This document shows positions 45,825 to 57,845 of a stretch of DNA of 64,000 nucleotides, in pieces; positions within the stretch are counted from its first letter, which is position 1; each line of letters opens with the position of its first letter. The stretch is from the NCBI GenBank assembly GCA_028671895.1, contig JAPMAC010000221.1, positions 5,022,001-5,086,000 of the forward strand, in the 5' to 3' direction. The notes beneath the pieces were generated by a model. It was not told where the DNA came from and searched no databases. It saw only the letters and a program-made list of their open reading frames with translations. This stretch comes from Oenanthe sinensis. Its lineage: Eukaryota; Streptophyta; Magnoliopsida; Apiales; Apiaceae. The position numbers were made by a program, and so were the translations under genes.

Positions 45825-46109
45825 CTGCAGATTTGATTGACTGCATTGCCAGTATGAAGGTTCTTGAATTTCTTCAGAGTCTGATCTTTTTCTTTGCTTA
45901 TCAGAGTCTGGCTTAGACCCTGATTTCTCATGTCCAGTCCCTGATTGGTGTGTTTTTTAGGGTACAACCACTCTATATTGTTTTTATTGCACACCACCAC
46001 CAGGTCCCCTAGGACCATGAGAATCCTTATCCTCATTATCATCTCTCCTCCTTTTAACTCCCTTTGATTTGCCTTCATTTGTGCAGCTACCATTCTTATT
46101 ACTCCTTTT

Positions 46110-46556
46110 CTACCCCTTTTTAACATCATCATTCTTTGTAACAGCCAGAAAAATGTTCTCAAGAACAGAAGTGATATTGGCCTGAGCAGTGATGACTTGA
46201 TCCACTTTGGCAGTGAGAGAGTTGACAGAATTCTGAAAAGTAGTTTGCTTGTCCTTGAAGTCAGCCAAGGAATCTTTCACAGCAATGTCTTTATGTTGTT
46301 GAAGAGAGTATAAAGTCTCAAATTTTGTCTGTAGAAGAGAAGTAGTAGTATCCACATTAGTCAGTTTAGTTTGGATATGAGAAATATTTGTGACCACAGC
46401 ATCTAATTGAGACTTTGCAGAGCTTAAGTCAACAGCTGCATCCTGCTCTTCTTCAATCAGAGAATCATTAGGCTTCTTTCCAGGATAATATCCATGCTTC
46501 TGTAAGAAGGACTTTTTCTGAAAAGCCTTCAATCTCTCAGCTCTATGGATAGCCAA
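46110..46556 (-). pseudogene. element B accessory ORF, coiled-coil segment
   Basis: 148 codons, largely a long coiled coil (SAKSQLDAVVTNISHIQTKL, FQNSVNSLTAKVDQVITAQA) with hydrophobic heptads. It is equivalent in place to the coiled coil at 16100-16504 of element A. In the same frame as the segments on both sides apart from stops. Confidence 0.6.
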
Positions 46557-46625
46557 AATGCAAGCAAAAGTAGATTCATCAACAATTCCTTTAGCTTGTA
46601 CTGTCTTCCAGGATTGAGGAAATAC

Positions 46626-47885
46626 TTAATCAAAGTAATTGAAAGATGGATTCACCTCCCCTTCATCTTCAGAGGTTGAACCATCAACAGTAGCAACGGG
46701 TTCTACTTTTGTTGCAGGAGGTGTAGACTCTGATGGAGATATAGACTCTGAAACTGCATAAGGGACTATAGACTCTGACTCCTCAATTGAGTGATCAAGG
46801 TCTGTAGACTCTTGAAGCCTAGCCTGAATTGGCATTATAAGTATTAGAATTGTTGACTTCATAGATGTAGGATCAGGTTGAGTAGTTGATGCATCCACCA
46901 GAGTGTCCCTGACTCTATCTGCCCTTTTAACTAGAGAATCCATTAAGTGAAGTTGTGGTCTCTGTGTGAAAGATTTCTGAGCAGCTAGAGCCTCCTCATT
47001 CTTACCAATCTGCAAGATAAGTAAAAAAGAATTTTCATCCATCCCCTGCCTCAACTCATTGGACCAACTATGGGGAAATTCTTGATCCCAATAAGTAAAG
47101 ATAGGTTCAGGATACCCTAATCTCTCAGCCTCATAGTGGGGTTGGACACCTATTCCTTCAAACTCATTCAGGCTCTCTATAGCCTTTTCTACATCTCCTT
47201 TTACCTAGACCAGTGCCAGCCCCTTAATAATATTTTCACTCAATTTGGAAGGTGCACTCAAAAGTCCTATAGAAGGGGGTTTAAGAGAATGAGAAGATGA
47301 TTCAATACCTGAACCTACTTGATGGAGGGGAACCCCTTCAAATATCTGAAGGCTAGGGATTTCTACCAAGAGGTGAGCAGCAACAGACTCTGAACCCTTA
47401 CTAGCTACTTCTTTCTTTTTAGAGTGTGTTGGCTCCAGTATTCCAGTCTCAGGGTCTACTATAGACTCTGGTTGCTTCAGTACAGCTTCATTAGAAGCCA
47501 GAGTCTTAGTGTCACCATCTTAGACTGTTAGTGCATGAGACTCCCCCTCAAAGTGGTTAGACTCTGACAGAATTGATTGTGAGATTCCTTCATGAGCATC
47601 TATCAGAGTGTGTCCTCCCATATCACTGGGGTTCTCAACAACAATTTATGAAGTTGTCAAAGAGGGCCTATCAGCATGCTCCCCTGCCCCACTATCACCC
47701 AATCTCTAACTAGGTGATTCTTGTATGGGTGAGGCAGACTGGGCACCTATGTCACTAGTCACCACTGGTGCACTAGTCCCATCTTCCAACTTTCCTCCAG
47801 CCTCTACTTCCTCCTGTTGTTCTACTTGAGTCAATGCATCCAAATGATCATTTAAGAAGGTTCTGGCATGGATTGCATTGATGGC
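46626..47885 (-). pseudogene. element B accessory ORF, disordered region
   Basis: The frame is shared with the flanking segments but broken by stops. It includes the 142-codon stretch 46626-47054 (…ESESIVPYAVSESISPSEST…). It is rich in Ser, Glu and Asp, in large part because the word AGACTCTGA is repeated through it. It corresponds to the low-complexity region of element A's accessory ORF. Confidence 0.5.
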
Positions 47886-48863
47886 CTAGGCATAAGTGAA
47901 ATTGAAAAGATCCTGCAGATCCCTTGAAATTGATTGATAGTAGCTGCCCTTTAGTTGATCCAACCTACTTTGATAAGTGGGATAAATGTATTTATTGGCC
48001 ACTTTCCCTATTTTGTGGACAAGATAATCAACCACCTTCCTTGGAAGAGGCTGAATAGTAGAAATCCAATCAATAGCTGTCATGTACGTAACCCCATTAT
48101 TCCAAATTGCTTCATAGTTAAAAATTGTTTGCTCAATCTCAGTTTCTAACTCAACAATAGACTCTGATTCTCTCCTTTTAATTTTCTTAAACTCTGGCTT
48201 TTCAGACTCTGGCACACCAAGTGCTTTGAGAACTTCAGATGTCCTGCCTTCTATGATCTCAGCTGCTTGACTTTGTAATGAAGAGTTGAAGAGGTAGCTG
48301 TATAGATTGGTGACTGCATCCTGTGCAGACATATGTAGCTCCATCTACATTCTCTTCCTTAGGGCATCATATGTTGAGAGTAGATCCAAGACTTGTTGTT
48401 GTGTCTTGTATGATTCGGGATCTTCAATTGATTCCACCAAAGGATATAGAAAGATAAGCACCTCATCAGATGGAACAATTATGGAGTCTATAAGACTTGA
48501 GGCTGCTTCCTTTGGCAATCCTTCCCAAAATGTGTCATGATCAGAGTCTGAAGGCAGGCTAGACTCTGACTCAACATTAGACTCTGGTTCAGGAGTTTTC
48601 TTGCTTTTAGAGTCTGGCTCTGCAGAAGTCTTAGGAGCATCTGTTTCCTGCAAAACAGGGTTAGTAATAATAGTAGGCTTGTGTGTGTGTGTAGAGTAAG
48701 CCTTCCTCAACCTCTTGTACTGTTTTGCAAAAGATTTCTCAAGAGACTCAATTTGAGATTCCTGAGGTGCATTCCTAGGCTTGTCAGAGTCTGTAGCCTT
48801 TTGAGAGTCTACAGACTTGGCTTCAAGGTTAGACTCAGGTGCATCATGACCTTCTTTTAACAA
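47886..48863 (-). pseudogene. element B accessory ORF, second segment
   Basis: Two ORFs (48345-48863 and 47886-48344) are in the same frame and separated by one TAG. The first is Ser/Asp/Glu-rich with repeated DSD/ESES from AGACTCTGA words. The second appears globular (…NLYSYLFNSSLQSQAAEIIE…VDYLVHKIGKVANKY…). No known domain. Confidence 0.55.
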
Positions 48864-49145
48864 AGAAAGCCCTTCAACAACCTACTTCTCTAGTGGGTTG
48901 AACTCCTCATCACTTTGCTCATCTACAAGCCTGGTTTATACCAATCTCCTCATTTTTGCAACTGGTGTCTTTTGAGAGACACCAGAGGTTGGTTTTATGG
49001 ATTTTGGTTTCTTGGATTATTTTGTGAAAGGGGATTTGGCTACTTGGGTAGGTGCAGGGGGACTCTCCATTACTTTTTCCTGCACCATTTCACCATTAAA
49101 GAAAGAAGTAGTGTAGATAGAAGGTTTATAGGTAGAGAGTTTTAT

Positions 49146-49973
49146 CTACATTACCTGTAGATACACCATAGCAGGTAAACTCTTCTTTTTATCATCTATT
49201 CTCTTAATATCAGATAATATCCTCATTTGTTGTTTGTAGGCCTGCACACAGCAATCATCTACAAGCTTGGCAGATATGTTAGAAACAAAGTGGTTCAAGA
49301 GAAGCATAAAAAATCTATGATAATAGACTTTCTTCCTTCCCTCTTTCACATTGTTCAATTTTGCTCCCATTTGAGTGAGTAACATATCACCAATGTTGAT
49401 CACCTTATCAAACAAGAGACTATGACCTATCTGGTATGTAATGAAAGTAAGAGCATCAAAACCACTACATTTACCAGTGAAACATTTTGTAATTTGGTCA
49501 AAAAAGAAGGACCATTCCTTTCTTAAGTAAGGCCTAGTTATTTTATTCATATTCTCTAAATTAGCAGAATAACCTAATGATTTAAACATGTGCTTAATAT
49601 CATTATTAGATACAGTATCATCAAAGTGTGTTTTAACAGGTAGCTTAAACACAAAATTAAGAATATCAGTAGTAACATCAAATGTTATATCACCAAAAGT
49701 AAACATAATCTTACCTGGTTGATCCTGAGTATGATCAACAACTGTTGTAGAGCTCCATGCCTGCGAAACTGCATCCATATTGATGACAGAAGATGCCTTC
49801 AGGATGTAATTGAGCTCACTTTGCTCCAAGAAGTCCATCACAAGGTAGTAGTCAGCGTCTACACTCTTCTTATCTCCTAGGACTGAAACGTGATTTGTTG
49901 TCATGAACTCAAAATCACCAAAGGTGAAAGCAATTATCTTGGATCCCCTCATGACAGTTGATAGAGTAGCCAT
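49146..49973 (-). pseudogene. element B accessory ORF, N-terminal domain (putative plant transposon protein type)
   Basis: 275 codons starting MATLSTVMRG. It shares with element A (17119-18396) the pattern KEWSFFFDQIT…SGFDALTFITYQIGHSLLF…INIGDMLLTQMG…YYHRFFMLLLNHFV. The reading frame continues past its stop through 45426 with several stops, so the original protein was about 1,500 residues. Function unknown; homology between the two elements argues for past selection. Confidence 0.65.
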
Positions 49974-50376
49974 TGAAGAGATTAAGTTGAGAGAGATGAA
50001 GATTCTTGAAAATCTTTGCTAGGGTTTAAGAATAGCTCTGAGTATATTTTTGCCTTAGAAAATAAATTGCAATAAATAAATGAGTTAATTGTATGTAAAA
50101 TTGATATTTTGTGAAATTTGCATACAATACACACGAGTCTACAGCCTGTAACCAGTAAAAAGTAACCGTTACCACCTATTTCAAGTCATTTGAACGGTTT
50201 ATAAATTATCAAAGTCTATAGGTGCGAATTTTAACCGTTTCAGAGTCTAGTGGTCATGACCTTCAGAGTTTATAGATTCTCAGAGTCTATAGACTTGTCA
50301 GAGTCTATAGACTCGTCAGAGTCTAATAAATAAACTCTGTCAAGATAATGTACTTCATGAATATTGCAATAACAAA
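49974..50376 (-). promoter_or_regulatory. pol-accessory spacer of element B with AGAGTCTA words
   Basis: Non-coding spacer between RNase H and the accessory ORF. Between 50130 and 50335 it holds a cluster of TCAGAGTCTATAGACT-like words, some forming small palindromes (agtctatagact). Position and composition parallel the TGACAGTA-rich spacer of element A. Confidence 0.55.
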
Positions 50377-51213
50377 TTATAGTTTTACAATCCAGATACC
50401 ATAATTAAAGTACATACCTTGCTGCTTGTAATGACTATGAAATGACATATTTAACATACCTAACTCAACTACCAGTTTGAGAAAGGTAGACTCATCAAGT
50501 GGTTTTGTTAAAATGTCTGCAATTTGTCTGTTAGTTGAAATATAATGAAGTTGAACAGTACCATTTTTAACATGTTCTCTAATAAAATGATACCTGACAT
50601 CAATGTGCTTTGTTCTGGAGTGTTGGATTGGATTTTCTACAATTTTGGTAGCACTAGTGTTATCACAATACATGGGAATTTTTGAGAATATTAGTCCATA
50701 ATCAAGCAATTGATTTCTCATCCACGGAATTTGGGCACAACTTTCAGCTATTATGTATTCAGCCTCAGCTGTTGAGGTTGATACAGTTTGTTGTTTCTTA
50801 CTGAACCAAGAAATTAACCTGTTGCCAAGAAATTGGCATTAGCCTGTTGTGCTTTTCCTGTCCACTTTGCATCCTGCATAATCAGAGTTTGAATAACTAA
50901 TTAATGAAAAATCAGACTCTCTAGGATACCAAAGACCCAGAGTTTGTGCACCCTTGAGATATTTAAAAATTCTTTTCACAGAAATTAAATGTGATTCTCT
51001 AGGGTCTACTTGAAATCTGACACACAGGCATGTTGCAAATATTATGTCTGGTCTACTAGCAGTTAAATACAATAATGAACCAATCATACCTCTATAGCTA
51101 GTATTGTCAACTTTCTTACCCTTTGGGTCAGAGTCTAGCTTAGTGGCTGTTGACATGGGAGTTTTGGCAGTTGTACAATCTTGTAAATCAAAATTCTTCA
51201 AGAGTTCCTTCAC
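50377..51213 (-). pseudogene. element B RT end and RNase H
   Basis: Two in-frame ORFs (50839-51213 and 50377-50721) are separated by a stop within KSTTG*CQFLG, where intact copies have a sense codon. Motifs: SLLYLTASRPDIIFATCLC, DYAGCKVDRKSTTG, SRTKHIDVRYHFIREH and ILTKPLDESTFLKLVVELGM. It continues past the usual end (…NMSFHSHYKQQG) before its stop. Confidence 0.85.
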
Positions 51214-51222
51214 ATACTTTGA

Positions 51223-53220
51223 TTAACTGATGAAAATTCCATCATCTGTTTGTTTGACTTGAAGTCCCAAAAAGAAGTTCAATTCTCTCATCATGCTCAT
51301 TTCATATTTAGACTGTATTAGTTTGCTAAACCTTTCACAAAGTTTCTCATTAGTAGAACCAAATATAATATCATCAACATAAATTTGGACAAACAAAATA
51401 TCACCTTTATGTTTTCTAATAAAAAGAGTTTTATCAATGGTACCTCTTGTGAAACCATTTTTAAGAAGAAATTTTGATAAAGTTCCATACCATGCTCTAG
51501 GTGCTTGCTTCAATCCATATAGTGCCTTGTCTAACTTGTAAACATGATCAGGAAATTTTGGATTTACAAATCTTGGGGGTTGCTCCATATAGACTTCTTC
51601 TTCTTCCATTTTTTCATTTAAGAAGGTACTTTTCACATCCATCTGATAAACTTTGAATTTTGAATGAGCTGCAAATGCAAGAAACATTTTGATTGCTTCC
51701 AGTCTTGTTACTGGTGCAAAGGTTTCATCATAGTCAATTCCTTCCTCTTGTGAGTATCCCTTTGCAACTTGTCTTGCTTTGTTTCTTACCACAGTACCAT
51801 TCTCATCAAGTTTGTTTCTAAACACCCATTTTGCACCAACAATTGATCTGTTTCTAGGTCTTGGTACAAGCTTCCACACTTTGTTTCTCTCAAACTCATT
51901 TAGTTCTTCCTGCATTGCAATAATCCAAACAGGGTCTTGCAAAGCTTCCTCAATTTTCTTTGGTTCATTCTTTGAGAGAAAACAGCTGTATAGACATTCA
52001 TTTTGTGTGGCTTTTCTTGTTTGCACACCACTCTCCGGATCATCAATTATTAAATCAGGGGTGTGTTCCCTTGCCCATTTTCTAGCTGGTGGAAGATTAG
52101 TTCTGGAATTTGAAACTCCCCCTAAATCATTGGCATTTTCTGTTTGTGAGTGGAAATCAAATGAGAAGGCTCCCCCTGAGTTGTTTGACCCTGCAAAGGA
52201 TTCAGAGTTATTTGATTCAAACCCTGATGGGCTAGACTCTGAAGAACTAGACTCTGTCTGTCTAGACTCTAACTGACTAGTCCCTAAATTATTAGACTCT
52301 GAGTTAATTGATGTCGGATTTTCTGACTCCCCCTCAGAGTGTGTAGGTTCTAGCATTTTCTCATGAGTGATTTGAGACTCTTCATTTTCATCATCTTCAT
52401 CTATCTCAGAACTTTTAAAATTTTCAAATTCAAGTGTTATAGACTCTGGTTCATCCTGCAGACCTGTAATCTTTCTGTCATCAAATGCAACATGAATAGA
52501 TTCCATAACAATTCTGGTTCTGAGATTGAAGACTCTGAATGCCTTTGTATTTGATGCATATCCAAGGAATATAGCTTCATCAGCTTTTGCTTCAAATTTA
52601 CTTAGCTTTTCATGATGTACTTTCAGTACAAAGCATTTGCACCCAAATATGTGAAAGTGTTTTAAACTTGGCTTCTTGTCCTTCACCATTTCATATGGAG
52701 TCTTTCCATGCATATTTATCAAAGTACATTTTTGAGTGAAGCATGTTGTATTGACTGCCTCAGCCCAAAAATATACTGGTAGTTTAGACTCTGTCAGCAT
52801 TGTCCTTGTTGCCTCTATGAGTGTTCTATTCTTTCTCTCCACAACTCCATTTTGTTGAGGTGTTCCTAGTACAGAAAATTGTTGAGTAATTCCCTTTGAT
52901 GCACAGTATTCCTCCATGATTGTATTTTTGAATTCAGTACCATTGTCACTTCTTAGAATTCTAACTGTCTTCTTTGATTTAGTTTCCAGAAAAATGACAT
53001 GGTCTATTATGTGTTGTGAAGCTTCATCCTTTGAGTGTAAAAAGAAAACCCATGCAAATCTTGTAAAATCATCTACAATGACAAGAGCATATTTCTTTTT
53101 GTTAATAGACATCACATTTACTGGACTAAATAAATCAAAATATAATAGATAAAAGGGTTCAGAATAGTATTTATTGTTTTGCTCTTGAAGGATGTTTTGC
53201 TTTCTTTTCCAAGTTGACAA
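51223..53220 (-). pseudogene. element B integrase and RT
   Basis: 665 codons. Integrase core (YFDLFSPVNVMS, LRSDNGTEFKNTIMEEYC, TPQQNGVVERKNRTLIEATR), a Ser/Glu-rich linker rich in AGACTCTGA words, and RT (WKLVPRPRNRSIVGAKWVF, QMDVKSTFLNEKMEEEEVY with an extra Glu, ALYGLKQAPRAWYG, IYVDDIIFGSTN). It ends at an in-frame TAA where relatives have CAA. The pre-integrase zinc region upstream (53220-53470) is broken. Confidence 0.9.
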
Positions 53221-53477
53221 GCTTCACAAAGTCCATCTTGAACAAAATCAACCTGTGGTAAACCTCTCACAAGAATCTGTTTTACCAACTTGTTGCGTAT
53301 TTTGAAGTTGAAGTGTGACAGTTTCTTGTGCCATTTTCAGCTTTCTTCAGTTGAGGCCTTGCTGTATAGACATGTGATTTCTTTGTGAGTGCAATCCTCA
53401 AGGCTGGCTTCATATATGTTACCATGTCCGAGTCCTTTGAAAACTAAAGTGTCTGTTTCTTTGTGAGTTACAAGACA

Positions 53478-53980
53478 CTATTTGTTATCAAATCTAGTAT
53501 GGTAACCTTTATCTCCAAGTTGACTAATACTGATCAAGTTATGTTTTAATCCATCAACTAGAGCTACTTCTTCAATGATGACTTTTCTAAATACAATCTT
53601 TCCATATCCCAGTATTTGTCCTTTGTTGTCATCTCCAAAGGATACTTCTGGGCCAGCCATCTCCACAAAGTCTGTAAGCAGAGATTTCTTTCCAGTCATG
53701 TGTCCTGAGCATCCACTGTCCAAGATTAGGGTTACTTTCTTTACCCTTGTTATCTGCATACAGATAACAACTAGTTAGATGTTTTGAGGACCCAAATAGT
53801 TTTGGATCCCTTCTTACTAACTTTAGGTGAAACAGGTTTAGAAATTTTTTCTTTAGATTTACCTGTTTCCTTTGTTGCCTTAGACTCTGGTGGAGTCTTG
53901 ACAATGTCATACCAACTTTTGTCAATGGAATATTTTAGCTCATAAAAATTGTAATACAAATCATGATAGTTTCTACACAT
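53478..53980 (-). pseudogene. element B aspartic protease and upstream linker
   Basis: The protease active site LILDSGCSGHMTG, then VSFGDDNKG and DGLKHNLISISQLG, is at 53478-53759. An upstream fragment (53771-53980, ending GSKTIWVLKTSN) occupies the place of element A's linker end (NESWVPKAT). Confidence 0.85.
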
Positions 53981-54064
53981 ATAAATAGAGTGAAATATGT
54001 TACCACAGTGATAACAAGGTTTCTGTGGAATGTAGTGACTAGTCAGAGGCTGAGGGGATTTAGA

Positions 54065-55234
54065 CTATGATTTCTTCTCAATTTTTATTTTACAATCTAG
54101 AGCAAGATGATTGTGGTTTCCACATCTATAGCATTTCTTCCTAGGAGCATTAGGATCCTTTTGATAGTTATTGGCCTTGTTAATGTCTTCCTTGCCATTC
54201 CTATTCCTCCTATCTTTGCTAGACTCTGATAAGTTATCTAGCCTTTCCTTTAACTTGGATTTTGATAAGAAACCTATATTTATGTTTTTCTTAGGTTTCT
54301 TTTCTCCTGATTCATCTGTCTCCATGTCAACAGTAGGGGAATTATTGACAGATGAGTTTGTGATTCCCTTATGTAGCCCAGTCTTAACTTTAGAAGTCAC
54401 AAACTTAACAAGAGTAAATGTGCTCTTGTCCTTAGTCATATTGACTTGACTAGTTTTTTCATTGTTATCATTCTCAATAATAGATCTTTTGCCTTGACTT
54501 TTGTCATAGCCTAGACCAGCAGTTTGACACACATTTTGATTGTTAAGAATTTCCTGAACTTTTCTACCAGAGTCTGTCCATACTTTGAACTTAAGCCTTT
54601 CTTCTTCTAGTTCTTTTCTAACATAGTCATAGGCTTTTAGAACTTCATTGTGGTTGTGTCTATACTTCTCAGAATCCTTTTTATAATTTTCTATAAGAAC
54701 TAATTCAGACTCTAGGTGGTTATTCTTACTTATTAAAATTAGGTTTTCTTTTGTTAACCTATCATTGTCATTTGTGAGTGATCTAAAATTAATCTTTAAC
54801 GTTTTAACTTCACTTTGAACAATCTTTATACCATCAGAGTCTAAATTAAGTAAAGATTCAACAGAGAAGATTGATACCTGAGATTTAGGAGATGAGGGTT
54901 CTTTAAGAGATTCTGATTTTTCTGAGGAGATAGTCATCAATGCTATATTTTCATAATCTATTTCGTCCTCTGTGCTTGAATCTGCCCAATCCTTTCCTAT
55001 TGAGATGAGTGCCTTTCCTTTGCCTTGAATTTTAGCTTTTCTGCACTCACTAGCAAAATGTCCCAATATTCCATAGTTGAAACACTTGACTTTTTCCTTG
55101 TCAAGCTTGATTATGGTGCTTTTACTTTTCTCAACTTTTTCATCCTCCTTTTTGAGTGTTGACCTTTTGCTAAATTTTTTAGTTCTTTTATTGAATTTCA
55201 TTCTTTTGAAATTCTTAGCAAACATAGCCGTCAT
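54065..55234 (-). pseudogene. element B gag C-terminus and linker with two zinc knuckles
   Basis: 389 codons. The first knuckle reads CFNYGILGHFASEC: its second cysteine is replaced by tyrosine, so it probably no longer binds zinc. A coiled coil (SEVKTLKINFRSLTNDNDRL…, ELEEERLKFKVW) follows, then an intact second knuckle CYRCGNHNHLALDC. This mirrors the layout of element A. A frameshift in an A-run near 55310 separates it from the gag N-terminus. Confidence 0.8.
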
Positions 55235-55245
55235 TTGACTCAGAT

Positions 55246-56085
55246 CTATTTCTTCATCAGAATCAGAGTCTGTGTCAGTAGACTCTGACTCAACAACAAC
55301 TTTCCCTTTTTTTTTCTTGAATCCTTGATTCTATCTACCTTGTGTTCTTCCTGTTGTTCTTTCTCAAACTCTATCAAGAGTGCCACGGATTTTGGTTTTC
55401 CAGTTTTCTTCTTCTTCCTCTCTTGTATATCTAAATCATATGTCTTGAGTCTGCCATACAATTTTTCTAGAGTTATTTCATCCAAATCTCTGGCTTCCCT
55501 TATTACAATTGTCTTATTATCCCACTCTTCTGGAAGGGCCCTTAGAAACTTGGTATTTGTGTCTTTAGAATCATATATTTTACCAAGAATAACCATCTCA
55601 TTCAGAAGTTTAGTAAACCTATCATACATCTCAATGATGGTTTCTCTAGTTTTTGCCTCATAATACTCATACTCCTGAATTAGCAGAGACCTTGCATTCT
55701 TCTTGACATCCCTGGTTCCTTCACAGTGCACTTCAAGTTTTGTCCACATCTCTTTAGCAGTTTTGCATGATATTACACAATTTGTAATAACAGAGTCCAA
55801 ACTATTAAAGAGAATATTCTTTACTTTTGCCTCCTTGAGAACATTCTCCTTGTCCTCTTTTGACCACTCAGCCTTTGGTTTGTCAACAAAGTGCTCTCCA
55901 ATAATTTTTCCTTCAGCAGTGGTTTGAGGAACAAGATTTGAAGGCACATAAGGTCCATCACGAATTCTTTCTAGATAATCAGGATCTGTGGCCTCCAGAT
56001 GGTGTAGCATCTTGATCTTCCAGTGGGTGTACTCGTTCCTTTTGAGCATAGGAATTTTAGATTTGTCATCTTTGTTTCCAAACAT
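55246..56085 (-). pseudogene. element B gag N-terminal domain
   Basis: 279 codons with the copia gag fold (RNEYTHWKIKMLHHLEATDP, SCKTAKEMWTKLEVHCEGTR, YDRFTKLLNEMVILGKIYDS, ALPEEWDNKTIVIREARDL). The last about 20 residues are out of frame after the homopolymer slip; the alternative frame there encodes an acidic ESES/DSDSDEE stretch built from the AGACTCTGA word. Confidence 0.85.
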
Positions 56086-56107
56086 CTTTGATCAATTTTA
56101 AACTTTA

Positions 56108-56120
56108 GGTTCTGATACCA
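56108..56120 (-). promoter_or_regulatory. primer-binding site of element B
   Basis: Minus-strand TGGTATCAGAACC, two bases inside the 5' LTR, matches the initiator Met-tRNA 3' end apart from the last bases. Confidence 0.8.
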
Positions 56121-56122
56121 AT

Positions 56123-56874
56123 TGTTTTCCCAGTTACACAAGTAGAAGGAGGGGTTGAATACTTGTGTGCACTTTTTGCCTGATTAAAATCAACTCAATG
56201 TAAATTACAGCTTTGAATTAAGAATAAAGATCAAACACAAAGATATGAATGAATACTATTTTTATTATTGATGTATGAATAAAAACTCTCATAGGGTGTA
56301 CACAAATCCTAGCAGCTTCTCTGTATTTCTTACAGCAACTCTCTCTATCTCTATGTTCTCTCAAAAGTTCGACAAATAAATTAGGTTACATAGAGTGTTT
56401 ACATAGAGAGCTGCCTATCAACTAATAACAGAAAATCAAATTACAATAGGAATAAAATTCTTAATTATTAGTTGACAGTTTCCTTCTGAGATTCTCTTTC
56501 CTTCCCATAGCATATCTGCAATATAATTGTCTTTATCATTGAAGACTTCCATTTACTGTGATCACCTTCCAAATTCAGCTTCAGCTTTATAGACTCTGAA
56601 AAACTTCAGACTCTGATGATCTTCAGTTTCTGACAGACTATAGACTCTGGTAGTCTATAGACTCCGATCAACTCCCAGACTCTGATTTGCATCCAGACTC
56701 TGGTTCCAATTCTCTTGAAAATCTTCTAAATATAAATAACATCTAAACATGAATGTTGACTATCTAGACTCTGATTATAGAACAGTTCAGATACTAGAAA
56801 GACTTGTTACATATAAACTATGCTAGACTTTGTTCTAGTATTTTGTACATCATCAAACGAATATATTCCTAACA
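56123..56874 (-). repeat. 5' LTR of element B
   Basis: 752 bp. It differs from 44195-44946 at about 37 positions by eye. It carries the same series of AGACTCTG words, so the array predates this insertion. Flanked by TSD GTATA. Confidence 0.95.
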
Positions 56875-56939
56875 GTATAACATAAAGATAGTTAAACATT
56901 TACCAAGAATTTGTGAATTAAGTCAGAGCAGCAAATGTA

Positions 56940-57845
56940 AATATTAGTAGAAAGAACCTAATTGTGCCATTTATAACGTTGTTTATGCTCTGGCTTGCTT
57001 GCAACCTGCTTGCAATTTCATATGCTCTGGTAGGGTGTTGCAGCTTTACCATCTCTTCAATGATTTTTTTTCTACTACTTTTCACCATTAACAATATTGA
57101 TTAACACGTGCACAAATATATAGTAGAGTGTTAAATGTGGTCTAATTTAAACATGAAAATCCTAATCTTTTCCCAGAAAAATAGGGATCACAAAATTAGT
57201 TAAACAAAGATCTTGGTTTATATAACTATACTACCTATCTTGAACGATAATCAACTATATCACAAAAACATCATAACACAAATAGTTTAATTTGACCATA
57301 ATTCGAGAACTTTCAATAGAAAATCACTAACACAGATTTATAACCAATTTAACACATTTTTTTCCAATAAAAAGAGTATTAAAAAAATGAATATATGAAA
57401 ATATACATAAACTTTAATTAGAGATTGATATGAGAATCACTATCTAAGTCGAACCAACTACACACGATATAAAACCCTAACTATACACAATCTCAATTTC
57501 CCCCAATCTAAAATTAGGGAAAAATTGGATATTCAAAAATCATTACTAAACATAAATTGATATACAAAGCATAAACTCGAGCTCAAGGATATCATCATCT
57601 ATATTAAAAGTTATATAGTACATGTTAAATTATTAAAACTTTACTTACAATCGAGATATACAACTGAGAGAGATATATAGCGCGCTTGCTGGATAGAGGT
57701 AACAACTACGATTGACGATCTTTGTGGAAAATAGTGTCAAGATATCCTTTTTGGCAGCTTGCTCTAATTCTAACTCATCTCTCCCTGGCAATGTCTCAGT
57801 GTTTGTGGGTTTTTTTGATATTGAACAACGCTGATAAAGTATCAC
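56940..57845 (-). pseudogene. possible captured gene exons in the MULE (5' part)
   Basis: On the minus strand a 66-codon frame (57645-57845; …GRDELELEQAAKKDILTLFS…) is followed by a strong donor GATT/GTAAGT. About 560 bases on, a second coherent frame (57085-56940; EEMVKLQHPTRAYEIASRLQ) has plausible AG acceptor and GT donor. I do not recognise the protein. Together with 43616-43801 these could be exons captured by a Pack-MULE or the element's own gene. Confidence 0.3.

Larger units (their letters stand above)
44195..56874 (-). mobile_element. Element B: Ty1/copia LTR retrotransposon, SIRE/Maximus-like, 12.7 kb
   Basis: Minus strand, 752-bp LTRs (TGTTTT…AACA), perfect 5-bp TSD GTATA (44190-44194 and 56875-56879). 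The primer site matches initiator Met-tRNA, and the polypurine tract is gcAAATAGGGGAGAT. The order gag, linker, protease, integrase, RT, RNase H, spacer, accessory ORF is as in element A. The LTRs differ at roughly 37 positions by eye (about 5 percent), so it is several times older than element A. It has many in-frame stops and frameshifts and is inserted within a MULE. Confidence 0.95.
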
